Source: Caryophanon latum (lineage in GTDB: Bacteria; Bacillota; Bacilli; Bacillales_A; Planococcaceae). From it: a stretch of DNA of 64,000 nucleotides. The notes under the pieces are model-generated. The model saw only the letters and a list, made by a program, of their open reading frames with translations. It had not been told where the DNA came from and made no database searches. Below, piece by piece: positions 1 through 8,819 of the stretch. Within the stretch, counting starts at the first letter, position 1, and each line of letters opens with the position of its first letter. The translations under genes were made by a program, and so were the position numbers. The stretch is taken from NCBI RefSeq assembly GCF_001700325.1, contig NZ_MATO01000030.1:1-64000 (forward strand). Reading direction: 5' to 3'.

Positions 1-2
1 TT

Positions 3-65
3 GAAGAAATGAATCGAATGGGTAAACTTGATGGCTATGGGACAGCCCCCTTTGTTTTGCTCTAG
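3..65 (+). CDS. Possible 3' end of a gene entering from the left edge
   Basis: An open frame enters from base 3 and ends at the TAG at 63-65. It gives a 20-residue tail that ends in PFVLL. It stops 6 bases before the convergent CapA-type gene. The tail is too short to identify. It could also be chance, since no terminator is visible between the two stops. Confidence 0.25.
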   Translation, partial: EEMNRMGKLDGYGTAPFVLL

Positions 66-71
66 CGGTCG

Positions 72-1142
72 TTATTCTACTGTGACATCCGGACCTAAAA
101 CGCCACGAACCCAGTCTAAATTGCGAGGTGCATATTGTTGTACGTCTGCTAGTGGATAAATGTTATAGCGTCCATTTTCTAAAATCATAGATGTTGCTTT
201 GAAATGTGGTGAATGGACGTCGATGTTATTACCGGTTTTTGTGATTTTTAAGCTTGCAGCGCCTCCGATAAATGTGTCAGGAGCTGATGTAATCGTAGCG
301 AAAAAGTTACCGATTGAGTAAAAGATATGTGTTTCTTCACCTTGGTCGTTCGTTAATAATGTGTAAGGTTGTAAAATATGCGGATGGCTACCGAACACAA
401 TTTCAACGCCAGCGTCATTTAATACTTTTGCTAGGCGACGTTGCTCTTCATTTTCTGTTGTAACATATTCTGGTCCCCAATGCATACTGACAACTACGAC
501 ATCGACAAGTGACTCTAAGTTTTTAATATCTGTGAGCATTTTATTTTCGACGATGTAGTTAACGTTGTATGGAGAATTTTTAGGTAAATAAAAGCCATTT
601 GTGTCATATGTGTAGCCGAGAAGCCCGACTGTAATACCGTTTAAATCAATAATGCGCGGCGTGTAACGATCCTCATCAGATTTATACGCACCGAAGTATG
701 GCATATCGTGTTTCTCTAAGTTTTCAAATAATGTTTGAACGCCTTCTTCGCCCCAGTCAACTGTATGATTGTTTGCTAAGTTGACGATATCGACTCCGAC
801 ATAATGTAAAGTATCTAAAATACGTGGCGGACTAGAGAATCGCGGATAGCCAATGACTCCGAATTTATTGGCAATGGGAGCTGATTCTTGATTGGCGATT
901 AAATAGTCGTATTGTGTGAGCATGTCTTTTACGGGCTCGAATGATGGCGTGTAGTCATCATAAAGCGCGATGCCACGGTGAAGCAAAATGTCGCCAATCA
1001 TTGCGATGTCTGTTGTAACGGTTGGTGGCGCTTCCTCGGTTGTGTCAGATGTAGTTGTATCATTATTGTTTAGTTCTTTTCCGTCACTACAGCCTGCAAG
1101 TAGTAGCATAGATAATGTGAGTGATGTAAGTAAACGTTTCAA
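72..1142 (-). CDS. CapA-family (PgsA-like) lipoprotein
   Basis: Predicted lipoprotein of the CapA / poly-gamma-glutamate biosynthesis family, which has a metallophosphatase-like fold. The start is taken as the TTG at 1142, because AAAGGAG lies just upstream and the next residues form a lipoprotein signal peptide with lipobox LLAGC (Cys18). The longer open frame runs into a decayed repeat and is not credible. After an acidic, Thr-rich linker, the domain runs from about residue 45 to 290. It carries IGDILLHRG, a NLANNHTVDWG metal-site segment and the MHWGPEY and GSHPHILQP segments typical of CapA. No other capsule or PGA genes are adjacent, so the substrate is unknown. It probably acts outside the membrane. 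Confidence 0.85.
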   Translation of the reverse strand: MKRLLTSLTLSMLLLAGCSDGKELNNNDTTTSDTTEEAPPTVTTDIAMIGDILLHRGIALYDDYTPSFEPVKDMLTQYDYLIANQESAPIANKFGVIGYPRFSSPPRILDTLHYVGVDIVNLANNHTVDWGEEGVQTLFENLEKHDMPYFGAYKSDEDRYTPRIIDLNGITVGLLGYTYDTNGFYLPKNSPYNVNYIVENKMLTDIKNLESLVDVVVVSMHWGPEYVTTENEEQRRLAKVLNDAGVEIVFGSHPHILQPYTLLTNDQGEETHIFYSIGNFFATITSAPDTFIGGAASLKITKTGNNIDVHSPHFKATSMILENGRYNIYPLADVQQYAPRNLDWVRGVLGPDVTVE

Positions 1143-1164
1143 ATTTATTCTCCTTTTCCAATTG

Positions 1165-1375
1165 AATGGCTCTTCACCATAACGTAGGGTTGCTTTCCAC
1201 GTCGAGGTAGGTTTTTCGTGAGAGTGGAGGCGAACACGACATTCAGTGCCTACATAGACGTGGCGCCTATTGTCTTTCTTGAGCCACCTCGCGACTTCTT
1301 TGTCGTGTCTGCAAGGTCTCAAGGCTCACGCTTTTCTCGCTGGAGTCCGCCTCTTGTTTCAAGCAACTTTTATGC
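1165..1375 (+). repeat. Decayed copy of the family A intergenic repeat
   Basis: This stretch upstream of the CapA-type gene keeps recognisable blocks of the 172-bp family A element: the GGCTCTTCACC block near the left, a CACGTCGAGGTAGG block, and the GGAGTCCGCCTCTTGTTTC block at about 1345-1363. The middle is diverged and about 40-80 bases longer than in intact copies, and the terminal TATATA ends are not preserved. It also forces false open frames on both strands. Confidence 0.6.
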
Positions 1376-1453
1376 GTTATCCCTAGCTTACAGTGATGAA
1401 CCAATTGAATCCATACTTAGCGTATCGAATAATGGATGACATAGCAAGAGATT

Positions 1454-2125
1454 TTAGAACTCTAAAACTTTTCGAACATTTGGTACGTATGACTGGCTTA
1501 CAGGTAGCTCTAAGCCATTTTTAAGTACGATAATTAAGTTCGATGTAAAGTCGCGTTTAATGCGCTGTATGAACGTAATATTGACGATATATGAGCGATG
1601 AATGCGCATGAATGAATGCGGAAGTCGCGTTTGTAGTTCCTTCAATGTAATGTTCGTTTTGTATGCTTCGCGCGCTACGTAAAACCACGTATGCTTTTGT
1701 AAGCTTTCAATATGTGAAATTGTCTCGATCGGTACTGGGATCCAATCGTCGTCGTGCTTGCCTGTAATGAACGCTAAGCTTTTTTGCGTTGTTGGAATGA
1801 ATGATGCGTCGAGTACAATCATTAATGCAGCGGCGCGTCCGTTTAAGCAAATTGGGTATCCGAGGCAATAGTAAGGCGTACCAAAAATCGTTTCATCCAT
1901 TAACGCCTCTGTTTTCTTATGTGTAGATAGTACGCGTGCTGCAATGCTGTTTGGATGAATGAGTGCGCCAACTTCTAAATGAATTGGCATTGTGTTTGAG
2001 GCACAATAAATGTACTGACCATCCTGTGCGACTACGATTGTTGCGTTTTTCGGCATCCAGTCTCCGAGCATTTGCGTATATTGCTCAATTTCTGCTTTTA
2101 GTACCGTTTCAGCTGTTGTATTCAT
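1454..2125 (-). CDS. LytTR-domain transcriptional regulator
   Basis: A 223-residue DNA-binding regulator. The C-terminal part, about residues 125-220, is a LytTR domain, with the IHRSYIVN segment and a closing [13 protein letters not shown]. The first ~115 residues look like a small sensory (PAS/GAF-like) domain containing a PYYCLGYPI stretch. This is not a phospho-receiver domain, so it is not a classical two-component regulator. AGGGGG lies 8 bases before the ATG at 2125. The gene is divergent from isocitrate lyase, and the shared 220-bp spacer carries repeated TGTTAT-type motifs. Control of aceA and of itself is therefore a reasonable inference. No receptor ligand can be named. Confidence 0.8.
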   Translation of the reverse strand: MNTTAETVLKAEIEQYTQMLGDWMPKNATIVVAQDGQYIYCASNTMPIHLEVGALIHPNSIAARVLSTHKKTEALMDETIFGTPYYCLGYPICLNGRAAALMIVLDASFIPTTQKSLAFITGKHDDDWIPVPIETISHIESLQKHTWFYVAREAYKTNITLKELQTRLPHSFMRIHRSYIVNITFIQRIKRDFTSNLIIVLKNGLELPVSQSYVPNVRKVLEF

Positions 2126-2145
2126 GTTTTATCCCCCTAATGTTT

Positions 2146-2289
2146 TATATAACAGCGAAGTTCCCCCATCTATCCGCCATATTTCCGACTCGTCGTCTTT
2201 AAAAGTGTATTTATCGAGAAATATAGCGCAAATTTCTTCCCTGTTATATATTAATTTACAACAAAACAAACTGTTATGGAACAGTTTAG
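2146..2289. promoter_or_regulatory. Candidate operator region between the LytTR gene and aceA
   Basis: TATATAACAG at 2146-2155 is the exact reverse complement of CTGTTATATA at 2241-2250. A third copy of the motif forms an 8-bp-arm palindrome, AAACTGTT-atgg-AACAGTTT, at 2268-2287. ACAGTTTAG at 2281-2289 fits the published LytTR half-site pattern. These motifs lie in the only spacer shared by the two divergent genes. Binding by the LytTR protein is inferred. Confidence 0.5.
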
Positions 2290-2345
2290 GGGTGAATAGT
2301 TTCAAGTTTGTTTTAAATACATACACACATTGGGAGGAATTGTTC

Positions 2346-3626
2346 ATGGTAACACGTCAAGAACGCATTGAAGCAATTGAGAAAGATTGGAAAGAAAATC
2401 CACGTTGGGCTGGTATTGAGCGCTCATACACAGCTGAGGACGTTGTAAAATTACAAGGTTCATTCGTAATCGAGCAAACTTTAGCAAAGCGCGGAGCTAA
2501 ACGTTTATGGAACTCATTACACACAGAGCCATTCATTAACGCATTAGGTGCTTTAACAGGTAACCAAGCAATGCAACAAGTAAAAGCAGGTTTACAAGCA
2601 ATTTACTTATCAGGTTGGCAAGTAGCGGCTGACGCTAACTTAGCAGGTCAAATGTACCCAGACCAATCTTTATACCCAGCAAACTCAGTACCACAAGTAA
2701 TCAAACGCATTAACCAAACGTTTAAGCGTGCAGATGAAATCGATCAAGCTGAAGGTAACGAAGGATTCGACTGGTTCGCACCAATCGTAGCTGACGCTGA
2801 AGCTGGTTTCGGTGGTCCATTAAACGTATTCGAATTAGTAAAAGGTATGATCGAAGCTGGTACTGCAGGTATCCACTTAGAAGACCAATTAGCTTCTGAG
2901 AAAAAATGCGGTCACTTAGGTGGTAAAGTATTATTACCAACTCAAAACGCAGTACGTAACTTAACAGCAGCTCGTTTAGCAGCAGACGTAATGGGTGTTG
3001 ACACAATCATCATCGCTCGTACAGACGCAGATGCAGCTGACATGGTTACTTCTGATATCGACCCACGTGATGCAGAATTCTTAACTGGTGAACGTACTCC
3101 AGAAGGCTTCTACCGCACAAATCCAGGTCTTAAACAAGCAATCGCTCGTGGTTTAGCATACGCTCCATACGCAGACTTAATCTGGTGCGAAACTTCACAC
3201 CCATCATTAGATGAAGCTCGTGAATTCGCTGCTGCAATCCATGCAGAGTTCCCAGGCAAAATGTTAGCGTACAACTGCTCACCTTCATTCAATTGGAAAG
3301 CTAAACTTTCTGATGAAGAGATCGCAGAGTACCAACGTGAATTAGGTAAGCTTGGTTACAAGTTCCAATTCATCACACTTGCTGGTTTCCACAGCTTAAA
3401 CTACTCTATGTTCGAGCTTGCGCATGACTACAAAGATAACGGTATGGCTGCATACTCTAAGTTACAACAAGCTGAGTTCGGTGCAGAGTCTAAAGGCTAC
3501 ACTGCAACTCGTCACCAACGCGAAGTAGGTACTGGTTACTTTGACGAAGTATCACAAATCGTATCTGGTGGTACATCTTCAACAACTGCAATGTCTGGTT
3601 CTACTGAGACTGAGCAATTCGTATAA
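2346..3626 (+). CDS. aceA: Isocitrate lyase
   Basis: Cleaves isocitrate to succinate and glyoxylate, the first step of the glyoxylate shunt, in the cytoplasm. The 426-residue length is typical of the bacterial enzyme. The catalytic signature KKCGH is at residues 186-190, and the metal/substrate segments [17 protein letters not shown] and YNCSPSFNW are all present. The ATG at 2346 is preceded by GGGAGGA. The open frame extends upstream to 2124 but that part has no ribosome site and runs through the operator region. No malate synthase gene lies nearby, which is unusual because the two are often linked. The A/T-favoured, even codon use suggests high expression. Confidence 0.97.
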   Translation: MVTRQERIEAIEKDWKENPRWAGIERSYTAEDVVKLQGSFVIEQTLAKRGAKRLWNSLHTEPFINALGALTGNQAMQQVKAGLQAIYLSGWQVAADANLAGQMYPDQSLYPANSVPQVIKRINQTFKRADEIDQAEGNEGFDWFAPIVADAEAGFGGPLNVFELVKGMIEAGTAGIHLEDQLASEKKCGHLGGKVLLPTQNAVRNLTAARLAADVMGVDTIIIARTDADAADMVTSDIDPRDAEFLTGERTPEGFYRTNPGLKQAIARGLAYAPYADLIWCETSHPSLDEAREFAAAIHAEFPGKMLAYNCSPSFNWKAKLSDEEIAEYQRELGKLGYKFQFITLAGFHSLNYSMFELAHDYKDNGMAAYSKLQQAEFGAESKGYTATRHQREVGTGYFDEVSQIVSGGTSSTTAMSGSTETEQFV

Positions 3627-3652
3627 GAGACACGCGAACTCTCTTCAATAAG

Positions 3653-3693
3653 CGTCTGTGCATTTGTGCCGAATTTGCACAGACGTCATAAAT
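3653..3693 (+). terminator. Terminator after aceA
   Basis: A perfect 10-bp stem (CGTCTGTGCA at 3653-3662 with TGCACAGACG at 3675-3684) is followed by an A/T-rich run. It sits just after the aceA stop. Confidence 0.65.
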
Positions 3694-3832
3694 ATATTTT
3701 GTTGTACAAGGGCGTATACGAATGCCGTAGCTATACGTTCAGCTTCCGTCAATCGCTTACAAGAGTTCTGTTCCTCCATAATAACGAACGTTGATAGGCG
3801 GAAAACAAAGCTAAATTGATAATATTTGCCAT

Positions 3833-3872
3833 AAAAAAGGCGCTCCGAAATGCCGATTCGGAGCGCTTTTTT
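3833..3872. terminator. Bidirectional terminator between aceA and the Sel1 gene
   Basis: The 10-bp stem GCGCTCCGAA / TTCGGAGCGC (3840-3849, 3857-3866) is flanked by A6 on the left and T6 on the right, so it can serve both convergent genes. The ~130 bases between this and the aceA terminator hold nothing I recognise. Confidence 0.85.
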
Positions 3873-3923
3873 CTTTTGCGTTCAAAAGAAAAAGCGGCAC
3901 AACATATATGTGCCACTTTGTCG

Positions 3924-5831
3924 TTATTTCAGTGATAAGTTGAGCCAGCGCTGTGCTTCCTTATAGTCTTGCGGTACGCCATTGCCTTTTGTGTAAAGCA
4001 TCCCGAGCTGGTGCTGTGATTTTTTATGCCCTGCAATTGCGGCGCGGCGGTAATAGCGAGCTGCTGCTTCGAAGTTTTTCGGCACGCCCTCACCTTTTGC
4101 GTGCATTTGCGCGAGCTGATATTGCGCTTTCGTATGTCCTTTTTCAGCAGCTTGAACAATCCATTTCGCAGCCTCTGTAAAGTCTTGCTCCACGCCAAGC
4201 CCTTTGTCGTATAAGTTGCCGAGCTGGTATTGCGCGCCGACGTGACCAGCTGTAGCAGCTAGTCTATAGCAGCGACGAGCTTCCTCATAATCGACTGGCA
4301 TGCCAAGCCCTCCCTCATACATAAGTCCAAGCTCGTATTCTGCTTCAACGTGCGTTTGATCCGTTGCGGCGCGTAGCCAGTGACGAGCCGTTGTGTAGCT
4401 TTGTTCCACACCAAGCCCATGTAGATACAATAAACCTATTTCATATTGTGCTTGTGCATGCCCTCTTTTAGCAGCGCGTGAAAATGCTTTGAACGCTTGC
4501 TTATATAGGTTGTTTTCTTTGTAATATTTTCCAAGTTCATTTGATGCGCTTAAATGCCCTTGTGCGGCTGCGAGCTGGAACCAGTGTAGCGATAGCTCGA
4601 TTTGGTTTTGCCCTTTGTATAAGAAGCCGAGGGAGTACTGAGCATTCGTGTGCCCTGCATTTGCGGCAAGCTTGAACCATTTTAATGCTTCTGCTTCATT
4701 TTTAGTAATGCCCGTGCCGCTGTAGTAGTTCATTGCAAGCTGAAACTGTGCATTCGTATGGTGCTGAAGCGCGGCTGCATGGAACCATTCATTTGCTTTT
4801 TCCATATGTGGCTTCGTGCCGCGCCCTTTGCTTAACATGTAGCCTAAATTGTATTGAGCGCTCGCATCGCCCATTTTGGCAGCTTCTTCAAACCAATAAA
4901 GCGCCTGCTCATAGCTTTGTGGAACGCCTGTGCCATCGTGATAAAGAAAGCCTAAGTTATTTTGAGCGCTCGTATTACCTTGAGCAGCTGAGCGACGATA
5001 CCAAGCGGCCGCTTCTTTGTAGTCTTTGTCGACACCGAAGCCATTTGTGTAAAGTACGCCGAGATGATATTGTGCTTCGGCATTGCCAGCTTGAGCAGCT
5101 TTTTTGTAAAGTGATGCAGCTTTCTCGTAGTTTTGCTCGCCAGCTTGACCTGTATGATAAAGAAGCCCAAGTGTCGTCAATGCTTGAGAGTCGTTTTGTG
5201 CTGCAGCAAGCTCGTACCAGTACATTGCTTCCTTCATACTTTTTTCGACACCATGCCCGTGCTGATAGAGCGCTCCTAAATTGTACTGAGCGCTTGCGTT
5301 ACCCGATTGAGCAGCATATAAAAACCATTTAGCGGCCTCTTTGTAATCTTCGTCAGAGTATTCTTGCTCTGGGTGCAAAATTGGCATCGGAATAGATAGC
5401 TTTTCGTTTTGCTGTTTGTAGCTATTATGGTCGATTTCGAAATCAGGGTCTTTGCGCTGGATGAACCATTCGATTAAGTCTGTTAAATAGTCGAATGTCA
5501 GCTGAAGTGATTTTTGATCGAGTAATTCGACATTGCGAATGACGCTTTGTTTACGAACTAAATCCATTAATAAAAAAATGCGTCGAGGCTGTATTTTATC
5601 TGTAAATGATGTCGTTTTGAGGAACGCCAGCAATGAGCGTTGTTTCGGTACGGCTCCCATTTCATCTTCGTATACAGAGCGAACAATTTGCTCTAGCACT
5701 TCTGCACATCGTTGTAAGCGTGTAGCTGTTGGAAGTGTTAATGTTACTGCCGCTTCAAGTGTGTTCGCAATTTGTTCATAGCCTTGATGACGAAGCGGTT
5801 CGTTCGCTTGGCGTAAAATTGCCTCATGCAT
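3924..5831 (-). CDS. Sel1-like repeat protein
   Basis: A 635-residue soluble protein. After a ~160-residue N-terminal helical region with no recognised domain, it is built of about 13 consecutive Sel1-type (TPR-like) repeats of ~36 residues. The consensus is AQYxLGxLYxxGxGV followed by DYxEAxxWYxxAA. Such solenoids are protein-interaction scaffolds. Repeats 7 and 8 lack the usual GxGV turn. There is no signal peptide or membrane segment, so it is probably cytoplasmic. I chose the ATG at 5831, with AAGGTGG about 8 bases upstream, over the in-frame GTG at 5843. It stands alone, and its partner proteins are unknown. Confidence 0.85.
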   Translation of the reverse strand: MHEAILRQANEPLRHQGYEQIANTLEAAVTLTLPTATRLQRCAEVLEQIVRSVYEDEMGAVPKQRSLLAFLKTTSFTDKIQPRRIFLLMDLVRKQSVIRNVELLDQKSLQLTFDYLTDLIEWFIQRKDPDFEIDHNSYKQQNEKLSIPMPILHPEQEYSDEDYKEAAKWFLYAAQSGNASAQYNLGALYQHGHGVEKSMKEAMYWYELAAAQNDSQALTTLGLLYHTGQAGEQNYEKAASLYKKAAQAGNAEAQYHLGVLYTNGFGVDKDYKEAAAWYRRSAAQGNTSAQNNLGFLYHDGTGVPQSYEQALYWFEEAAKMGDASAQYNLGYMLSKGRGTKPHMEKANEWFHAAALQHHTNAQFQLAMNYYSGTGITKNEAEALKWFKLAANAGHTNAQYSLGFLYKGQNQIELSLHWFQLAAAQGHLSASNELGKYYKENNLYKQAFKAFSRAAKRGHAQAQYEIGLLYLHGLGVEQSYTTARHWLRAATDQTHVEAEYELGLMYEGGLGMPVDYEEARRCYRLAATAGHVGAQYQLGNLYDKGLGVEQDFTEAAKWIVQAAEKGHTKAQYQLAQMHAKGEGVPKNFEAAARYYRRAAIAGHKKSQHQLGMLYTKGNGVPQDYKEAQRWLNLSLK

Positions 5832-6001
5832 GACTCCCACCACCTTCTATTTAAATTGTATGTATTAGTGTATATATCGAATTATTCGATATGTTGTAAA
5901 GGGAACGAGTATAAAATTTTATCGAATAAGGGTAAATACTTGTCATAGCGATTGCTAATCTGATAACATTCGAGGAATTTAGATGTAGTGGAGGAAACAA
6001 C

Positions 6002-7744
6002 ATGATAAAAAATTTACAACAGCAAATACATGCATCACAAACAGGAAAGGTCGAGCTTGTGCTGCGCAATGCGAAAGTAGCAGACGTGTTTTCACGCACG
6101 TGGCTCGATGCGGACGTCGGCATTACAGCGGGGAAAATTGTCGCTGTTGATTATACGAGAAGTTTAGTAGGGAAAACAGAGCGAGATGTAGAGGGACAGT
6201 ACGTTGTGCCTGGTTTTATTGATGGGCATATTCATATTGAGTCGTCGATGTTAACGCCGTCTGAGTTTAGTCGCATTTTATTGCCACACGGGATTACGAG
6301 CGTCGTGACAGACCCGCACGAAATTGCGAACGTGAACGGCGCAGAAGGCATTCAATTTATGCTAGACGATGCAGCGAAAGCGGATATGGACATTTTCGTC
6401 ATGCTGCCGTCGAGCGTGCCAGGAACGTCGCTTGAAAATGCAGGAGCGGTATTACATGCGAAAGATTTAGCGCCGTTTATGACGCATGAATCGGTACTCG
6501 GCTTAGCGGAAGTGATGGATTATCCTGCTGTATTAAACGGTGACGAAACGATGCTAGAAAAATTGTTGCTTGCACGAGCGCATAACTTAATCATTGATGG
6601 ACATGGGGCAGGATTGCAGCATATGCAAATTCGCGGCTATCGTACAGCAGGCATTCATACAGATCACGAATGCGTTACAGCAGACGAGGCGCGCGATCGT
6701 GTAACGCAAGGAATGTACGTGCTTATTCGTGAAGGCTCGGCGGCGAAAAATTTACGCGACGTGCTAGCTGCTGTGACGGATGCAAACGCTCATCGCTTTG
6801 CATTTTGTACGGACGATAAGCATTTAGATGAATTAATCGAAGAAGGAAGTATTAACTATGCGGTGCAGCTTGCGATTGAGGAAGGAATGGATCCACTGCT
6901 TGCCATTACGCTCGGTACATTTAATGCGGCGCAGTGCTACCGTCTATATGAAAAGGGCGCAGTTGCACCAGGGTATGATGCCGATATCGTCGTATTGCCA
7001 AGCTTAACGACGATTGCTCCGATTGCTGTATTTAAAAACGGACAGCTCGTTGCACAAAACGGAGAGCTATTAGTAGCGCGTACTGAACGTGTTGAGCCGT
7101 CTGTTGCGATTACACAATCGGTGCGTATTCCGACTGTGACGAACGCCGATTTACAAATTGCGTTTCCAGTAAGCAATCGTGCGAACGTTATTGAAATTAT
7201 TCCGAATCAAATTATGACGAAAAAGCTTGTGACCGAAGTGCCGGTCGAAAACGGTTATTTCGTGCCGTCTGTTGAACAAGATTTACTGAAGCTTGCGATT
7301 GTCGAGCGTCATCACAATTTAGGGAACATTCAAGCAGCAATTGTAAAAGGCTTTGGCTTACAAAGTGGGGCGGTGGCGACGACGGTTGCGCACGATTCGC
7401 ATAACGCGCTCGTGCTCGGAACGAACGATGATGATATGATTGTCGCACTGGAAGCATTGCAGCGTATGCAAGGTGGATTTGTAATCGTAAATGAAGGGAA
7501 AGTAATCGGTGAGTTGGCATTGCCTGTAAGTGGCTTAATGACGCTACTTGATGCGGACGAGGCGTGCGAGCAACTACATGCGTTACATGATGCGCTACAT
7601 GTCATTCACCCGCCGATTGATTTTCATTTATTTTTAACGCTATCTTTTATTGCGCTACCGGTTATTCCACAGCTGAAAATTACCGACATTGGCTTGTTTG
7701 ACGTTGATTTATTTGAGCATATTGCGATTCAAATCGATAAATGA
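6002..7744 (+). CDS. ade: Adenine deaminase
   Basis: Converts adenine to hypoxanthine and ammonia in purine salvage. The 580 residues match the bacterial AdeC type of the amidohydrolase superfamily. Metal-site HIHIESS is at about 76-82, followed by TDPHEIANVNG, the IDGHGAG and HTDHECV segments, and the FCTDDKH motif. The C-terminal half carries the conserved AdeC VAHDSHN segment and the NEGKVIGEL strand region. ATG at 6002 follows GTGGAGG. No purine riboswitch signature is present in the leader. A separate purine salvage operon (xpt-pbuX) lies at the other end of the window. Confidence 0.96.
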   Translation: MIKNLQQQIHASQTGKVELVLRNAKVADVFSRTWLDADVGITAGKIVAVDYTRSLVGKTERDVEGQYVVPGFIDGHIHIESSMLTPSEFSRILLPHGITSVVTDPHEIANVNGAEGIQFMLDDAAKADMDIFVMLPSSVPGTSLENAGAVLHAKDLAPFMTHESVLGLAEVMDYPAVLNGDETMLEKLLLARAHNLIIDGHGAGLQHMQIRGYRTAGIHTDHECVTADEARDRVTQGMYVLIREGSAAKNLRDVLAAVTDANAHRFAFCTDDKHLDELIEEGSINYAVQLAIEEGMDPLLAITLGTFNAAQCYRLYEKGAVAPGYDADIVVLPSLTTIAPIAVFKNGQLVAQNGELLVARTERVEPSVAITQSVRIPTVTNADLQIAFPVSNRANVIEIIPNQIMTKKLVTEVPVENGYFVPSVEQDLLKLAIVERHHNLGNIQAAIVKGFGLQSGAVATTVAHDSHNALVLGTNDDDMIVALEALQRMQGGFVIVNEGKVIGELALPVSGLMTLLDADEACEQLHALHDALHVIHPPIDFHLFLTLSFIALPVIPQLKITDIGLFDVDLFEHIAIQIDK

Positions 7745-7795
7745 TAGAGGAATTTTTGCTTGTTGCGTCGTATGAAGTGAGTAAGGAGTGAGAAC

Positions 7796-8494
7796 ATGCA
7801 TCAAGTAGTAGCTATTTTACCAGTGCACAATCCAACTGATAACTTTGAAGCGGATATAGAGCAGCTGCTGTCTCTACAATTTGCACAAATTGTCGTTGTG
7901 AACGATGGCAGCAATGCGCGGCACTATCCGTTGTTTGAGCGACTGCAAAAAATGCCGAATATTACGCTATTGACGCACAGGGAAAAGCTCGGCAAAAGTG
8001 CGGCAGTGAAAACGGCAGTATCGTATGTGCAGCGACATTTGCCGCGCTGTAAAGGCATTTTACTAATCGGTGCGTACGGTCAGCACAAACTGCGTGATAT
8101 TGAGCAAGTGCTGCATGTGTCGCGCATTTACAACGACGGCATCGTGCTCGGTGTGCGCAGTTTTCGTTCAAGGGAACTGCCGGCATTTAGTCGCATCGGC
8201 AATTTTTTCGTAACGCTTTGCTTTGAGTTACGCTGTAAAAAACGCATTGTAGACGTTCAGACGGCGCTTCGTTACATTGCAATGCCGCACGTGTCGATGC
8301 TGCAGCGCATTAGCGGCGATCAATTTGATTTAGATGTGTATATGTTGATGGAGGCGGTGAAGCGTCGCGTACCGTTATATGAGGTGTATATCGGGAAGGC
8401 AAATATTAAAAAAAATACGTTCATTCAATATGACGAGACGTTTCGTTTCCACAACGTAGGGATGAAAATATGGCAGTACAAGTATTTGCAATGA
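7796..8494 (+). CDS. GT-A (family 2) glycosyltransferase-like protein with degenerate DXD motif
   Basis: 232 residues with the family 2 fold signatures: the LPVHNP start, the VVVNDGS nucleotide-binding segment, GKSAAVKTA, and the YGQH and later DVQTALR and DQFDLD segments. In typical relatives the YGQH segment reads DADGQH. Here it is GAYGQH, so both aspartates of the metal-binding DXD motif are replaced. Either the protein is not a sugar transferase any more, or it works without a metal. RBS GGAG precedes the ATG at 7796. It follows adenine deaminase by ~50 bases without an obvious terminator, so co-transcription is possible. No membrane segment is obvious. Confidence 0.75.
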   Translation: MHQVVAILPVHNPTDNFEADIEQLLSLQFAQIVVVNDGSNARHYPLFERLQKMPNITLLTHREKLGKSAAVKTAVSYVQRHLPRCKGILLIGAYGQHKLRDIEQVLHVSRIYNDGIVLGVRSFRSRELPAFSRIGNFFVTLCFELRCKKRIVDVQTALRYIAMPHVSMLQRISGDQFDLDVYMLMEAVKRRVPLYEVYIGKANIKKNTFIQYDETFRFHNVGMKIWQYKYLQ

Positions 8495-8550
8495 CGAAAC
8501 TTTTTGCTTGGCGTCACGTATTGTGTATAGAGAGCTGAAATACTTATAAA

Positions 8551-8717
8551 ATATCAAGCGTGTTGATTAGCCATTAAACTGGCATTTCGCGTATGGTGGC
8601 TCGCTTTCCTGGGGCTCGGCTCAAGCCTCCGCGCCTCTCCTATGTCGAGGCTTACGGGGTCTTGAGGCACGAGCTAAGCAATTCAGCTGTATAAAAATAG
8701 CTAATCAACAGACCTGA
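8551..8717 (+). repeat. Family B structured repeat, copy B1
   Basis: This ~165-bp element is bounded by TGTTGATTAGC (8561-8571) and its exact reverse complement GCTAATCAACA (8700-8710). The left end (CAAGCGTGTTGATTAGC, then an AACTGGC..TTCGCGTAT block) recurs inverted at 41390-41447 and 55063-55117. The body contains the core GGCTCGCTTTCCTGGGGC and a GAGGCTTACGGGGTCTTGAGG arm, both strongly structured. A further partial block, GCGAGCCGGAATACGCG, follows at about 8734-8750. Nothing else is seen between the flanking genes. Confidence 0.7.
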
Positions 8718-8819
8718 TAAAATATATGTAGCATCGTAGTAGCGAGCCGGAATACGCGCTTTGCTCATTTAAATGATTTATAATTTTGAGAAGGACGATA
8801 CACAAACGGAGGGATTTCA

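Noticed and set aside
1143-1322. N-terminal extension of the CapA-type protein
   Set aside because: It has no ribosome site and runs through a decayed repeat; the TTG at 1142 has AAAGGAG and starts a lipoprotein signal peptide.
988-1439. Plus-strand open frames opposite the CapA-type gene
   Set aside because: They are shadows of a real gene and of the decayed repeat, with no ribosome site.
5844-6001. Adenine riboswitch or PurR box before the adenine deaminase gene
   Set aside because: The conserved purine-aptamer loops and a clear CCGAAC box are absent.
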